Assembly: GCA_030123565.1 (NCBI GenBank) | Contig: CP126122.1 | Span: 496,001-560,000 of the forward strand | DNA: 64,000 nt | Direction of reading: 5' to 3' | From: Nitrospira sp. | GTDB taxonomy: Bacteria > Nitrospirota > Nitrospiria > Nitrospirales > Nitrospiraceae | Shown: positions 35,110 to 44,058 of the stretch, piece by piece | How positions within the stretch are numbered: position 1 is the stretch's first letter | Layout of the letters: the number at the start of each line of letters is the position of its first letter | Made by a program: the position numbers and the translations under genes | The notes under the pieces: model-generated | What the model saw: the letters and a program-made list of their open reading frames with translations, nothing else | What the model was told of the DNA's origin: nothing | Databases searched by the model: none

Positions 35110-35136
35110 TTTTTGCCGGCCTGTAAAAAATCCTGA

Positions 35137-36881
35137 TCACGTCCAAGACGAAGAAGATTCGTGATCGCTGCCTGCTGGAACGGTGTAGCGCTCTTCAATG
35201 GCGCCGCGGATCAAGCGGCGGCTGTCGGGAGCAGGTAGGTCGGACTGCTCTTCGATCCGGCGAACAGCTTCCGCCAGCTTGTCGTCCTTGATGGCGTCAT
35301 TCATCCAAGTCGAGTAATGGTGTTCGCGGAGATGGTGCATCCATGTGGCGTCATCCACTCCTTCGCCGAGTTGCATGAACAGGAGTAGGTTTTGGGCGCG
35401 GAGGTTGAGTAGCCCGGCGGGACCCTTGAAATAAAAGCTTCGATCCGGCGGTAATTCGCCTTCGGCATATTTACGCCGATGCCGGCGCCTCTCAATGTCG
35501 CCGGGGGCGATCTGCAGAGTAAAGGGCGGTTCTTGGGTGGCCCGATTCCAGACGAGTGCCTGGCCCGGTTCGAGTTCGGTCGCCGCGACGGCCGGAGCCG
35601 GTTGTCGGATCGCGTCGCAATACTTCGGATGGTGTCGTTCGGCGTATTCCCCAAGGCGATGACCGTATCGACCCTGTCCAGTACCGACTGTTCCATCCGG
35701 TCCGAATGGACCGTCACATAGATCATGCAGGATAACTTATGGGCTAGCACGAGCGAGGCGGGATCCCATTCGGTGGGAAGAAGATGATGGGTTTCATCCA
35801 CCAACATCCAATGCGGTCGGCCGGTTTTTGCCCGCAATTCCTGGAGCCTGGCCAACAGCCCCAAAAAAAACGACGGTCGGTCCTGCAGCGGGAGACCGAT
35901 CAGGTTCACCACGACATGATTCTCGGGATTGGCCAAGGCTGTTAAGATTTCACTCGCGACGGGACCGCGTTGCGCGGTGCCGAACATGATGGCCTGAGGG
36001 AAGCCCTCGTAATCTCCTTCCGGATCGATGATACAGAGTTGATAACCCCTTGCTCCGAGCCGTTCCAGAAGACCGGTCGCCAATGTGGACTTCCCGCTGC
36101 CCGAGGTGCCGGCGAGCAGCAGATTCTGCCGAGCCGGATTCAACATGACGGCTTGATCCCTGTCCCGCCGGCCGAGCAGGATGTGATGTCGGGATACGCT
36201 CTGTTCCGCTGTCTCGAGGTCATTCTCCACGAGGTCGGCGATCAGCTCCGCGACTCCGATTCCATGGTCTCCGGCCGTGGTTCGATCTGCCGTTTCTTTC
36301 AGCATGGGAACCGCATTCGCGACCGCGACGGCATATTCTGAAGAAGCGAGCATGGCATGGTCGTTTTCTCCATCGCCGATGGCGACGGTATTGTGCGGCG
36401 ACAATTCCAACTCTTTCAGCGCGGCCATCAAACCTGTGGCTTTATTGATTTCTGCCGGGAGGATCATGACGGCGCCTTTGTTGAAGACGATGCGGAGTTC
36501 AAGGCCGAGATCTCGAATCACATCCAAGACGACCGTCTCATAGGGAACGCAGGTCGCCACAATGGACCGCCCGATGCTGAGGTGTCGTACGGCTCGACGT
36601 CGCAATTCGTCCAGGAAGGCCGGTGGAGGGGCTGGAGCGAGAAGGGCATAGTCATTCGTCGTCGGCCGATACAGCACAGCGCCGTTTTCCGCCACCACGC
36701 GCTCGCACAACGACACCTGTGGGAATATCTCCAACAATTCGGGCAAGAGACGGCCCGTGACCAGGATTAATTTTCGACCCGAGGCCACCAGGCGTTCGAT
36801 CGCATTGACGGTGTCCTCGGCTACCGTTCCACCGGAGGCCAACGTCCCATCATAGTCAGCCGCCAACGCTATATAACGCAT
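35137..36881 (-). pseudogene. HAD phosphatase-HerA-like ATPase fusion with a frameshift
   Basis: The ATG at 36881 starts a Cof-type HAD phosphatase (ALAADYDGTLASGG with both Asp, then LVTGR, and VAIGDGENDHAML near 205). It is fused to a P-loop ATPase of HerA/DUF853 style (LLLAGTSGSGKSTLATGLL, Walker B HWMLVDETHHLLP). Near 35626 the frame breaks: the frame used so far turns Ser/Pro/Arg-rich. The neighbouring frame gives sensible protein (ELEPGQALVWNRATQEPPF, KYAEGELPPDRSFYFKGPAG, MQLGEGVDDATWMHHLREHH) to the stop at 35137. One missing base in the Arg codon of DTIR would explain it. The intact product would have about 581 residues. Sequencing error or true loss cannot be told apart here. Confidence 0.8.
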
Positions 36882-36934
36882 CTCATCGGTCCCTTCTGCT
36901 GAACCCGTGCTGGGTGTCTGGTCCCGTGGCACAG

Positions 36935-36979
36935 CTTATACGGCTTTCAGGCTTAGGGTGCAGCTAGGAAGTCTCCTAG
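36935..36979 (-). promoter_or_regulatory. Palindrome-type promoter for the HAD-ATPase gene
   Basis: Minus strand: CTAGG-N6-CCTAG (36964-36979, perfect), 23 bp, TATAAG (36940-36935). The distal CTAG is also the end of the repeat element at 36976-37071. Confidence 0.8.
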
Positions 36980-37071
36980 CAGGATACTCAAAAAGTCCGC
37001 CGCCGGTGTTTTCGCAAGACATTGCCGCCTCACTCTCTCGGCAGCGTTCAGAAACGTGGCTCGCCTGCTAG
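36976..37071. repeat. Degenerate MITE-like repeat bounded by CTAG
   Basis: A 96-bp element starting CTAGCAGGATACTCAAAAAG and ending GGCTCGCCTGCTAG. The left end matches the repeats at 5256 and 49862; the interior is diverged or partly deleted. Both borders are CTAG. Each border touches a copy of the 16-bp operator. Confidence 0.65.
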
Positions 37072-37083
37072 GGAGGTTCCGAG
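37068..37083 (+). promoter_or_regulatory. Weak operator copy upstream of the lipoprotein gene
   Basis: CTAGG-N6-CCGAG, 39 bp before the ATG at 37123. No -10 box stands at the standard spacing. The CTAG here is the right border of the repeat element. Confidence 0.35.
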
Positions 37084-37122
37084 GTGGCGCTGTAGGATCT
37101 TTGTGTCACAAAAAAGAGTGCG

Positions 37123-38142
37123 ATGAAGAACTCGCAGATGAATGGGACGATCCCTCGACGCGGCACATGGCTGCTGTGCATGATTCTCTGGCCACCGATA
37201 GCACTCATGGGCTGTACGACAGTGGCCGACTCGACCCAGCAGGGACCCGCGACTGAACAGAGCCAGCGTTGTGTTCCCTCCTCGGCCAAGCGCGCTCGCG
37301 CTTTTTCGAGCACCTTCGCCGTTCCATCTGCCCCTCCCACGGCGGCGGCTGCTGCCCGGTTTAGCCCTGAAGCGCTGCGCATAGCGGAAGTGGTGGGAGT
37401 GCTTCCACTCCTCAATGAGATCAGTGAATTGTCAGCATCGTTCCGACAGGAGCCCATCGAGATGTTGATTCGGCGTCAGCGGTTCACGGACCGTATTCTG
37501 TTGACTTTTTTCGAGGTCGCATCGGCCACCGCCGAGATCGTCTGCGAGCGAGATCGAGCCGACCAGGTCGCCGATCGGATCGACGAGGTCGATAGCACAC
37601 GAATCAAGAGCTTGACGATTGCCTCGATTGTGATCGGGAGCATAGCCAGTATCGTCTCCGGAGGAGTGGGCCTTGCGGCAGAGGCGAGCGTTGCCGGTGA
37701 CTCGGCGGATGTGGCCGGCGGGCTCCTGGCCTCCTGGTTTGGAGTGTCCGCGCTTTTCACCCATTCCGAGGTGGAGTTTCATCATGATCGAAACCTCCTC
37801 GAAGAGATTTGGAACGATCCGCAAGAGCCGCAGATGTTTTCACCAGCTCTGTGGCGTTTTCTGCATCGTCCCCAGGCCGCAGGGAGGGATACTCCTCGCG
37901 AGCAGGTCCTCAATGCCTGGCGCCAACCGGGTCGATTAGGCGAACAGGGATCGGGGGACGAACAGCAGAGACGCGCCTTGTTATTCGGCCATAGAGGCCG
38001 GTACACAGCCCCCGACTTACGTGCCAGAGCCTCTATGCTCGAAACACTGGAGTCCTCCATCAGGCTCTTGCATGAAGAATTGGAAGTGCTGGTTCAGGAG
38101 ATGGCCGGTGATGATGCGCAGGTTTCTCGAGGAGACTCCTAA
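37123..38142 (+). CDS. Predicted lipoprotein with hydrophobic hairpin
   Basis: A 339-residue protein. The signal sequence ends in a lipobox (PPIALMGC, Cys at about 31). Residues 95-145 are helical and charged (MLIRRQRFTDRILLTFFEVA). A long hydrophobic glycine-rich hairpin is at about 165-205 (LTIASIVIGSIASIVSGGVG). The C-terminal half is hydrophilic and ends in a coiled-coil-like helix (LESSIRLLHEELEVLVQEM). The start could also be the ATG at 37138. The iron permease-like gene follows after 15 bp, probably on one transcript. No family is recognised; a periplasmic stress or envelope role is possible. Confidence 0.7.
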   Translation: MKNSQMNGTIPRRGTWLLCMILWPPIALMGCTTVADSTQQGPATEQSQRCVPSSAKRARAFSSTFAVPSAPPTAAAAARFSPEALRIAEVVGVLPLLNEISELSASFRQEPIEMLIRRQRFTDRILLTFFEVASATAEIVCERDRADQVADRIDEVDSTRIKSLTIASIVIGSIASIVSGGVGLAAEASVAGDSADVAGGLLASWFGVSALFTHSEVEFHHDRNLLEEIWNDPQEPQMFSPALWRFLHRPQAAGRDTPREQVLNAWRQPGRLGEQGSGDEQQRRALLFGHRGRYTAPDLRARASMLETLESSIRLLHEELEVLVQEMAGDDAQVSRGDS

Positions 38143-38157
38143 GGGAAGGAGCGCGAT

Positions 38158-38598
38158 ATGGGTTCACGCGACAAGACGGTTCAAGGGAGCAGTGTCTTCA
38201 CCCGCTTCGCCAACTATTCCGCCAGTGTGTTGGGAAGTGTGACGGCATTCGGGATGGCGATGGGGATTGTGATTGTCTGGGGAGTGATGGGTCCGTTCTT
38301 CAATTATAGCGATACATGGCAGCTGGTCATCAATACGGGCACCACCATCGTCACGTTCCTCATGGTCTTTTTGATTCAGAATACGCAGAATCGGGACAGC
38401 GCGGCGATCCAACTCAAATTGGATGAAATCATACGGTCCACGAAGGGCGCTCATAATGCTCTGCTCGACCTGGAAAAACTCAGTGCAAGCGACCTAGAGG
38501 AAATTCGTTCCTTATATCAAAAATTGGCGGAGAAGGCCCGTCGCAATAAAAAGGGTGAGTGGGGTGATACTGGCACACCGGAGGTCAATTCGGCCTAA
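38158..38598 (+). CDS. Low-affinity iron permease-family membrane protein
   Basis: A 146-residue protein with two transmembrane helices: FGMAMGIVIVWGVMGPFF and LVINTGTTIVTFLMVFLIQN. The motif QNTQNRDSAAIQLKLDEIIR follows directly. This layout is characteristic of the bacterial low-affinity iron permease family (PF04120). The C-terminus is a charged coiled coil. Transport by this family in bacteria is not well proven. GGAAGGAG precedes the ATG, and it follows the lipoprotein gene closely. Confidence 0.88.
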   Translation: MGSRDKTVQGSSVFTRFANYSASVLGSVTAFGMAMGIVIVWGVMGPFFNYSDTWQLVINTGTTIVTFLMVFLIQNTQNRDSAAIQLKLDEIIRSTKGAHNALLDLEKLSASDLEEIRSLYQKLAEKARRNKKGEWGDTGTPEVNSA

Positions 38599-38909
38599 CC
38601 ATTACCCAGGGAGTTTATCCGTGCTCTTCTTTGTGCGGGCAGAGATCATCAGTTGCCGGCCCATTCCACATCGCTGCCGGCCATTCAAGTATTCATCCGG
38701 CGGCGAAAAACATAGCCGTCCGTTCAATCTCCGCGTCAACATCGTCAATCGCATTCGAGAGATGTGCCGTCGTTCAGAATGACGATGGATTTACCTTCCG
38801 GGACCAAGACTGAGTCTAGGGATTATCCGAGTAGGCATGGCAAGGGCGCATGATATTTTGAAGTGTCTGCTGCGAACATGCTGCTCGCAAGCCAAGCCAT
38901 GAGGGGCCG
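38599..38909. other. Intergenic stretch between iron permease-like and Cys-rich genes
   Basis: About 310 bp with no credible gene. It contains the palindrome-type promoter at 38816-38859. I see no clear terminator hairpin. Confidence 0.5.
38816..38859 (+). promoter_or_regulatory. Palindrome-type promoter for the Cys-rich/Ku unit
   Basis: CTAGG-N6-CCGAG (38816-38831), 22 bp, TATTTT (38854-38859). One half-site has a mismatch. It is the only promoter candidate before the Ku gene. Confidence 0.58.
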
Positions 38910-39101
38910 TTGATACTCTGTCCTTATGACTGTAATTCGTGCATTGACCCATCTTGCAGGCAGGATGGGTGCAAACGCATCAGCGAGATCGTGTGGGACA
39001 TTTGCGACGGCTGCGGCGAGCCGGTGGGTTGCGTCAATTGCGCAAGCCTGTGCGTGATCTGCGTCGAATATCAGCCTGCCGATCCTCCCCAAAAGGTATG
39101 A
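38910..39101 (+). CDS. Small Cys-rich zinc-binding-type protein coupled to Ku
   Basis: A 63-residue protein with eleven cysteines in CPYDCNSCIDPSC, CDGCGEPVGCVNCASLCVIC. The spacing suggests two or three zinc sites. It starts at TTG 38910, behind GAGGGG. Its stop lies 2 bp before the Ku start, so the two are almost certainly co-translated. A short zinc protein attached to a Ku-LigD repair locus is not a standard part of bacterial end joining. Function unknown. Confidence 0.6.
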   Translation: MILCPYDCNSCIDPSCRQDGCKRISEIVWDICDGCGEPVGCVNCASLCVICVEYQPADPPQKV

Positions 39102-39103
39102 CC

Positions 39104-39970
39104 ATGCCTCGATCATTGTGGAAGGGCGCGATCAGCTTCGGACTGGTGAATATTCCGGTCATCCTCTACTCGGCCGAAAATCGCAACAGCTTCGACCTGA
39201 CCCTGTTGGACCGGCGCAATATGAAGCCAGTCGGCTTTAAGCGGTACAACAAGGAGACAGGGAAGGAGGTGACCTGGGGCCACATCGTGAAAGGATATGA
39301 ATATGAAAAGGAACGGTATGTGGTTCTGACCGAAGAGGACTTCCGGCGCGCCAATATCGAGGCGACTCAAACCGTGGACATCCTGAACTTTGTCCAGGCG
39401 GAAGAGATCGCACCGATGGCCTTTGAGACACCGTACTATTTGGCGCCGGATAAGCGAGGGGAGAAAGGATATACCCTTCTGCGGGAAGTCTTGAAAAAGA
39501 CCGGCAAAGTGGCGATTGCTACCGTGGTGATCCGTACTAGGCAATATATCGCGGCGCTGATTCCATGGAATGACATGCTTCTACTGAATACGCTGCGTTA
39601 TGCGAATGAGATTCGACCGAGTAAAGACCTGGAAATACCGGCCAAGAGCTTGAGAACCGCCGGCGTCACCTCCCGCGAGTTGGATATGGCGATCACGCTG
39701 GTGGAGGAAATGTCGGACGCCTGGAAGCCGGAGCGGTACAAGGATACCTACCACGATGATCTGATGCGATTGATCAACAAACGGATCAAGGCCGGACAAA
39801 CCGAGGTCATTGCGTCGCCGACGGAGGAAGAGGAAGAGAAGAAGCGGCAACCGGGCAAGGGCAAAGTGGTGGATTTGATGGCGCTTCTCAAGCGAAGCGT
39901 GCAACAGTCCGGTAGGCCGAAACGATCTGCCTCCAAGAATGAGCGGCAGGCGCATCGCAAGAGCGCATGA
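39104..39970 (+). CDS. ku: Ku DNA end-binding protein
   Basis: A 288-residue bacterial Ku homodimer subunit. It binds broken double-strand ends and recruits LigD. The N-terminus MPRSLWKGAISFGLVNIPVI is diagnostic, followed by the beta-barrel ring (YNKETGKEVTWGHIVKGYEY, VDILNFVQAEEIAPM, YTLLREVLKKTGKVAIATVV). The C-terminus is Lys/Arg-rich (RPKRSASKNERQAHRKSA), as expected for contact with DNA and LigD. AAAAGG precedes the ATG at 39104; an ATG at 39098 is also in frame. It leads a Ku-DUF72-LigD group. Confidence 0.96.
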   Translation: MPRSLWKGAISFGLVNIPVILYSAENRNSFDLTLLDRRNMKPVGFKRYNKETGKEVTWGHIVKGYEYEKERYVVLTEEDFRRANIEATQTVDILNFVQAEEIAPMAFETPYYLAPDKRGEKGYTLLREVLKKTGKVAIATVVIRTRQYIAALIPWNDMLLLNTLRYANEIRPSKDLEIPAKSLRTAGVTSRELDMAITLVEEMSDAWKPERYKDTYHDDLMRLINKRIKAGQTEVIASPTEEEEEKKRQPGKGKVVDLMALLKRSVQQSGRPKRSASKNERQAHRKSA

Positions 39971-39983
39971 CGTGAGTGATGAG

Positions 39984-40730
39984 ATGGCTGTTGTGCGGAT
40001 CGGGACCTCCGGATGGCATTACTCCCATTGGCGCGGACCCTACTATCCGCCGGATCTTCCGTCCCGCCTCATGCTGGACTACTACCGGCGGGATTTCGAC
40101 ACGGTGGAGATCAACAATAGCTTTTATCGTCTGCCCGCTCCGGCGACCTTTCGGAGCTGGAAAGATGCGACTCCAGCGGGATTTTGTTTTGCCGTCAAGG
40201 CCAGCCGTTATCTCACCCATCGAAAAAAACTACTCGATGCCAAGCCGGCCCTGAACCGGTTGCTGTCTGCGGCCGAGCAGCTTGGGGATAAGCTTGGCCC
40301 GATCTTGTTTCAATTGCCTCCCCATTGGCGTTGCAACCAGGGTCGGTTACGACGGTTTCTCAGCCTCCTTCCATCCCGACATCGCTATAGCATCGAATTT
40401 CGTGATCTGAGCTGGCACAACCAAGAGATCTATCGATTGCTGCAAGATCACAATATCGCCTGTTGTATCTATGAGCTAGGTGGGTTTCGCTCCGCCGTCG
40501 AGGTCACGGCGGATTTTGTCTATGTCCGTCTTCATGGGCCGGGAGCGAAATATCAGGGGGATTATCCGGCACGAACGCTGAAGTCCTGGGCGCTTCAGAT
40601 CCACCGTTGGACAGAGGCCGATATCGACGTGTATGTGTATTTCGACAACGATCAGGCCGGTTATGCCGTTCGCAATGCACAGGCGTTGAAGAGGGCCGTG
40701 GGGCGTTCGATGCTGAGAATCAAGGCATAG
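39984..40730 (+). CDS. DUF72 family protein (YecE-like)
   Basis: A 248-residue TIM-barrel-like protein of the DUF72/YecE family. Visible motifs are RIGTSGWHYSHWRGPYYP, FDTVEINNSFYRLP, FCFAVKASRYLTH, ILFQLPPHW, YSIEFRDLSW and DVYVYFDNDQAGYAVRNA. The function is unknown, although the family often sits next to DNA repair genes. The ATG at 39984 or GTG at 39972 both fit; the ribosome site is weak, so translation may be coupled to ku. LigD follows from its own promoter. Confidence 0.9.
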   Translation: MAVVRIGTSGWHYSHWRGPYYPPDLPSRLMLDYYRRDFDTVEINNSFYRLPAPATFRSWKDATPAGFCFAVKASRYLTHRKKLLDAKPALNRLLSAAEQLGDKLGPILFQLPPHWRCNQGRLRRFLSLLPSRHRYSIEFRDLSWHNQEIYRLLQDHNIACCIYELGGFRSAVEVTADFVYVRLHGPGAKYQGDYPARTLKSWALQIHRWTEADIDVYVYFDNDQAGYAVRNAQALKRAVGRSMLRIKA

Positions 40731-40732
40731 GG

Positions 40733-40778
40733 CTAGGGAAATCGTCAGCTGCACTCAAGGCTGTCGCTGCCATACAGT
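40733..40778 (+). promoter_or_regulatory. Palindrome-type promoter for ligD
   Basis: CTAGG-N6-GTCAG (40733-40748; second half weak), 24 bp, TACAGT (40773-40778). The start codon is at 40808. Confidence 0.6.
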
Positions 40779-40807
40779 GATCGATACGAGCGGTCGTGGG
40801 GAGTCCC

Positions 40808-43411
40808 ATGGGTCTTCAACAATATCGGAAAATGCGGGATTTCAAACAGACGCCTGAGCCGCGCGGCAGATCCGTTTCGCCTGCGGAACACCTGCAGTTC
40901 GTGATCCAAAAACATGCTGCCGGCCGCCTGCATTACGACTTCCGTCTGGAGTTGGACGGAACGCTGAAAAGTTGGGCGGTTCCGAAAGGGCCCAGCCTCG
41001 ATCCGGCACACAAGCGCTTGGCGGTCCACGTCGAAGACCATCCACTCGACTATGCCGGATTCGAAGGCATCATTCCTCCCAAACAATATGGCGCCGGGAC
41101 GGTCCTCCTGTGGGATCGCGGCTACTGGTCTCCCGTCGGCGATCCCCGTTCGAGTTATCGCCGCGGTCGGTTGAAGTTCGCTCTGCATGGCGAAAAGTTG
41201 CATGGCCTGTGGAACCTCGTCCGCATGGGCGGACGACAGGAGGCCGGTAAAGAAAACTGGCTGCTGATCAAAGAACAGGACGAGGAGGCGCGCAGGGGCC
41301 GCCAGGGGGACGTGACCGACAAGCTCACGGAAAGCGTCGCCAGCGGCAGGACCATTGAACAGATCACCGGCGGTCGCCACCGGGTGTGGCAGTCCAATCG
41401 CTCATCCGATAAGGAGAACAACGCTAGAGAGCGATCCTCTCCGTCTCATCCACCTCCCGGCGCTCATAAGGTCTCTCAAGAATCGTGGGTTGCCCCGCAA
41501 TTGGCGGCCCTGGTCGAACAGATCCCGACCGGAGAGGGATGGGTGCATGAACTGAAATATGACGGCTACCGGATCTTATGCCGGGTGAAGGACGGCGCGG
41601 CGACATTGTTCACGAGAAACGGCCATGATTGGACATCGAAACTTCACCGTATCGCCGAGGCGACCGCCGCCTTGCCGGTCAAGAACGCCTGGCTCGACGG
41701 CGAGGTGGTCGCGCTGAAGCCTGACGGGCGCATCAGCTTTCAAACCTTGCAGAATGCGTTCGATGCGCGTTCCGACAGCGACCTTGTCTACTATGTGTTC
41801 GATCTCTTGTATCTCGACGGTTACGATCTCAGGCCTGTGCCCCTGATTGAACGCAAACGTCTGCTGGCGTCGCTGCTCAAGGGCGGACGCTCCGGAGTGA
41901 TCAGATACAGCGACCACAAAGCCGGACAGGGGGACGTTGCCTATGCGGAAGCCTGCCGCAACGGGATGGAAGGTTTGATTGCCAAGCGAGCCGATGCCGC
42001 CTATCGTGCCGGTCGAAATCGCAATTGGGTCAAGGTCAAATGCGGTCGACGGCAGGAATTTGTCATCGGCGGATATACCGAACCCTCAGGCTCACGGGTC
42101 GCCTTCGGCGCGCTGCTCCTGGGGGTCTACGACGGGCGGGGCAGACTTCGATTTGCCGGACGCGCCGGGACGGGGTTTTCAGAGCCTGTTCTCACGGACC
42201 TGCACAGGCGATTGAGGGCCTTGGAGCAATCGCAACCTCCGTTCGCGGATCCACCGCGCGGCGCCGATCGTCACGGTGTGCACTGGGTCGCCCCGGAGTT
42301 GGTGGCGGAGGTGGCGTTTGCGGAATGGACGAGCGAAGGGCAATTGCGACAAGCCTCCTTTCAAGGTCTGCGCGAGGACAAAGATCCTCGATCTGTGGTG
42401 CATGAGCGACCGGCGCCGCAAGCCTCCGGAGAAATCGACGCCAAGAGCAGCAACCGCCGCCGAAGACGTCGGGTTGAGACAGCGACATCGGCGCAGGCAT
42501 CACGTCGTCCGCCTCGTGATGGCTCCGCTGTCGTGGCCGGGGTCACGCTCAGTCACCCTGATCGGGTTTTGTTTCCTGAACAGAACCTGACGAAACTGGC
42601 TCTGGCTCGATATTATGAGGCGGTGAGCGAATGGATTGTGCCGCACGTGAAGGATCGGCCCTTGACCCTGGTCCGCTGCCCGGAAGGCCATGACAAGGAA
42701 TGTTTTTATCAGAAGCATGCGAATGAGCGAATTCCGGATGTGGTCGGCCGAGTCGAAATTCCCGAAGAGGGCGGGGCCTCCTGCTATATGGTCGCCGATT
42801 CATCGGCGGCTCTCATTGGGCTGGTTCAGATGGGTGTGCTGGAGTTGCATACTTGGGGAGCCAAGCGGGACAAGCTCGATCGTCCGGACCGTATGGTCCT
42901 CGACCTCGATCCGGACCCATCGGTCCCCTGGCGGTCGGTCATCGAGGGCGCGCAGTTGGTACGGACGTTATTGAGTGAATTGCAGCTGGTCTGTTTCGTC
43001 AAGACCACCGGCGGCAAAGGGATCCATGTCGTTGTGCCGCTGCGACGTGTTCACGCTTGGGAAGAGGTGAAGACCTTTTCCCAGGCTCTGGCCGACCATC
43101 TCGTTCGAATGATCCCGGAGCGTTTTGTCGCGAATATGGCAAAACAGAAGCGGAAGGGAAAAATCTACGTCGATTATCTGCGCAACGCCAAGGGAGCCAC
43201 GGCGGTGGCAGCCTATTCGACAAGGGCCAAGCAGGGCGCTCCTGTGTCGGTTCCGTTGGCCTGGGACGAACTGTCCGCCGATGTCCGCTCAAATCACTTT
43301 ACGGTCGCGAACCTGCCTGACCGCTTGCAGCATCTGCGTGAAGATCCCTGGCGGGAGTACTTCACCGCCGCACAGAAGATCACCCGCAAGATGTGGTTGG
43401 CCCTCCGCTGA
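40808..43411 (+). CDS. ligD: Multifunctional ATP-dependent DNA ligase LigD
   Basis: An 867-residue enzyme with the three LigD activities in the order phosphoesterase, ligase, polymerase. Residues 10-165 are the 3'-phosphoesterase (VIQKHAAGRLHYDFRLELDG, EDHPLDYAGFEG). The ligase domain has the nucleophile Lys in ELKYDGYRILCRV (about 249), LDGEVVALKPDG and VKVKCG, with an OB domain after it. The polymerase/primase domain spans about 575-860 (LSHPDRVLFPE, LDLDPDP with metal-binding Asp, KTTGGKGIHVVVPL). It joins double-strand ends with Ku, filling or trimming them first. The ATG at 40808 follows GGGGAG; a GTG at 40796 is an alternative. Confidence 0.96.
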   Translation: MGLQQYRKMRDFKQTPEPRGRSVSPAEHLQFVIQKHAAGRLHYDFRLELDGTLKSWAVPKGPSLDPAHKRLAVHVEDHPLDYAGFEGIIPPKQYGAGTVLLWDRGYWSPVGDPRSSYRRGRLKFALHGEKLHGLWNLVRMGGRQEAGKENWLLIKEQDEEARRGRQGDVTDKLTESVASGRTIEQITGGRHRVWQSNRSSDKENNARERSSPSHPPPGAHKVSQESWVAPQLAALVEQIPTGEGWVHELKYDGYRILCRVKDGAATLFTRNGHDWTSKLHRIAEATAALPVKNAWLDGEVVALKPDGRISFQTLQNAFDARSDSDLVYYVFDLLYLDGYDLRPVPLIERKRLLASLLKGGRSGVIRYSDHKAGQGDVAYAEACRNGMEGLIAKRADAAYRAGRNRNWVKVKCGRRQEFVIGGYTEPSGSRVAFGALLLGVYDGRGRLRFAGRAGTGFSEPVLTDLHRRLRALEQSQPPFADPPRGADRHGVHWVAPELVAEVAFAEWTSEGQLRQASFQGLREDKDPRSVVHERPAPQASGEIDAKSSNRRRRRRVETATSAQASRRPPRDGSAVVAGVTLSHPDRVLFPEQNLTKLALARYYEAVSEWIVPHVKDRPLTLVRCPEGHDKECFYQKHANERIPDVVGRVEIPEEGGASCYMVADSSAALIGLVQMGVLELHTWGAKRDKLDRPDRMVLDLDPDPSVPWRSVIEGAQLVRTLLSELQLVCFVKTTGGKGIHVVVPLRRVHAWEEVKTFSQALADHLVRMIPERFVANMAKQKRKGKIYVDYLRNAKGATAVAAYSTRAKQGAPVSVPLAWDELSADVRSNHFTVANLPDRLQHLREDPWREYFTAAQKITRKMWLALR

Positions 43412-43491
43412 CCCGCCGCCGTCAATCCAACATGTTCGCAGTCGAAAGTCTTCTGCTCACCGAGAAAGACTAGGGTGCCTTTGTAACCGAC

Positions 43492-43536
43492 CTGGGGGGA
43501 GTGCTAGTAGAGCCGATCGTGCCGGCCTGATATCAG
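43492..43536 (+). promoter_or_regulatory. Palindrome-type promoter for the zinc-ribbon protein
   Basis: CTGGG-N6-GCTAG (43492-43507), 23 bp, TATCAG (43531-43536). A nearby CTAGG at 43470 has no partner half-site. Confidence 0.62.
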
Positions 43537-43595
43537 TGATCATGACATTCGGGTTGAGTGCCCAATGCATTGGATGACGATGAAAGGAGAGGCGT

Positions 43596-43853
43596 ATGGA
43601 CGGCATGACGATTCCCATCTCCGTGGTCGCGGGCAATAGACAAACCGCCGCACAGGCAGCGGTTGAGCCAGAGGGCTGTGGCCGTTGCGGAGGATTGTTG
43701 GTCGGCGAGCGTTGTATGGACATCGGCGAAAGTTTGGGGGGCTATTGGTTCTGGGCCATGCGCTGCATTCAATGCGGCGACATCGTGGACGAGGTTATTT
43801 TGCGGAATCGCTCTGCGCAGACGGAACCGGCGCAAGTCGTGCGCGCCGCTTAG
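43596..43853 (+). CDS. Small zinc-ribbon protein
   Basis: An 85-residue protein with CGRCGG (about 28-33) and CIQCGD (about 57-62), two knuckles of a zinc ribbon about 30 residues apart. Between them lies a WFWAMRC strand. There is no signal peptide. GAAAGGAGAG precedes the ATG. It is a single-gene unit behind a shared-motif promoter. Zinc ribbons of this size often act in transcription or as redox sensors; the role here is unknown. Confidence 0.7.
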   Translation: MDGMTIPISVVAGNRQTAAQAAVEPEGCGRCGGLLVGERCMDIGESLGGYWFWAMRCIQCGDIVDEVILRNRSAQTEPAQVVRAA

Positions 43854-44058
43854 CCACAAACCTGCCACGCCGTTATGTGCAAGAGGCAAGAGGATGGAGA
43901 AATGGCGCAGGCACGGTGTCGCACGACGATAGTGTGATTCGATTATGCTCGCATAACCCTGTCGACAGGAACGGGGGCCGGATGAGCGAGGTCATTGAAG
44001 CGCAGGATGGTCTGTTTCCCTTGAGTGTGGTTTCTCTCGGATCCTGTCCGGCCGTTCC

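Noticed and set aside
39536-39545. CTAGG inside ku
   Set aside because: It is a single half-site in coding sequence with no partner and no promoter context.
43470-43485. CTAGG at 43470 as a further operator
   Set aside because: The second half-site is missing (TTGTA at the 6-bp spacing).
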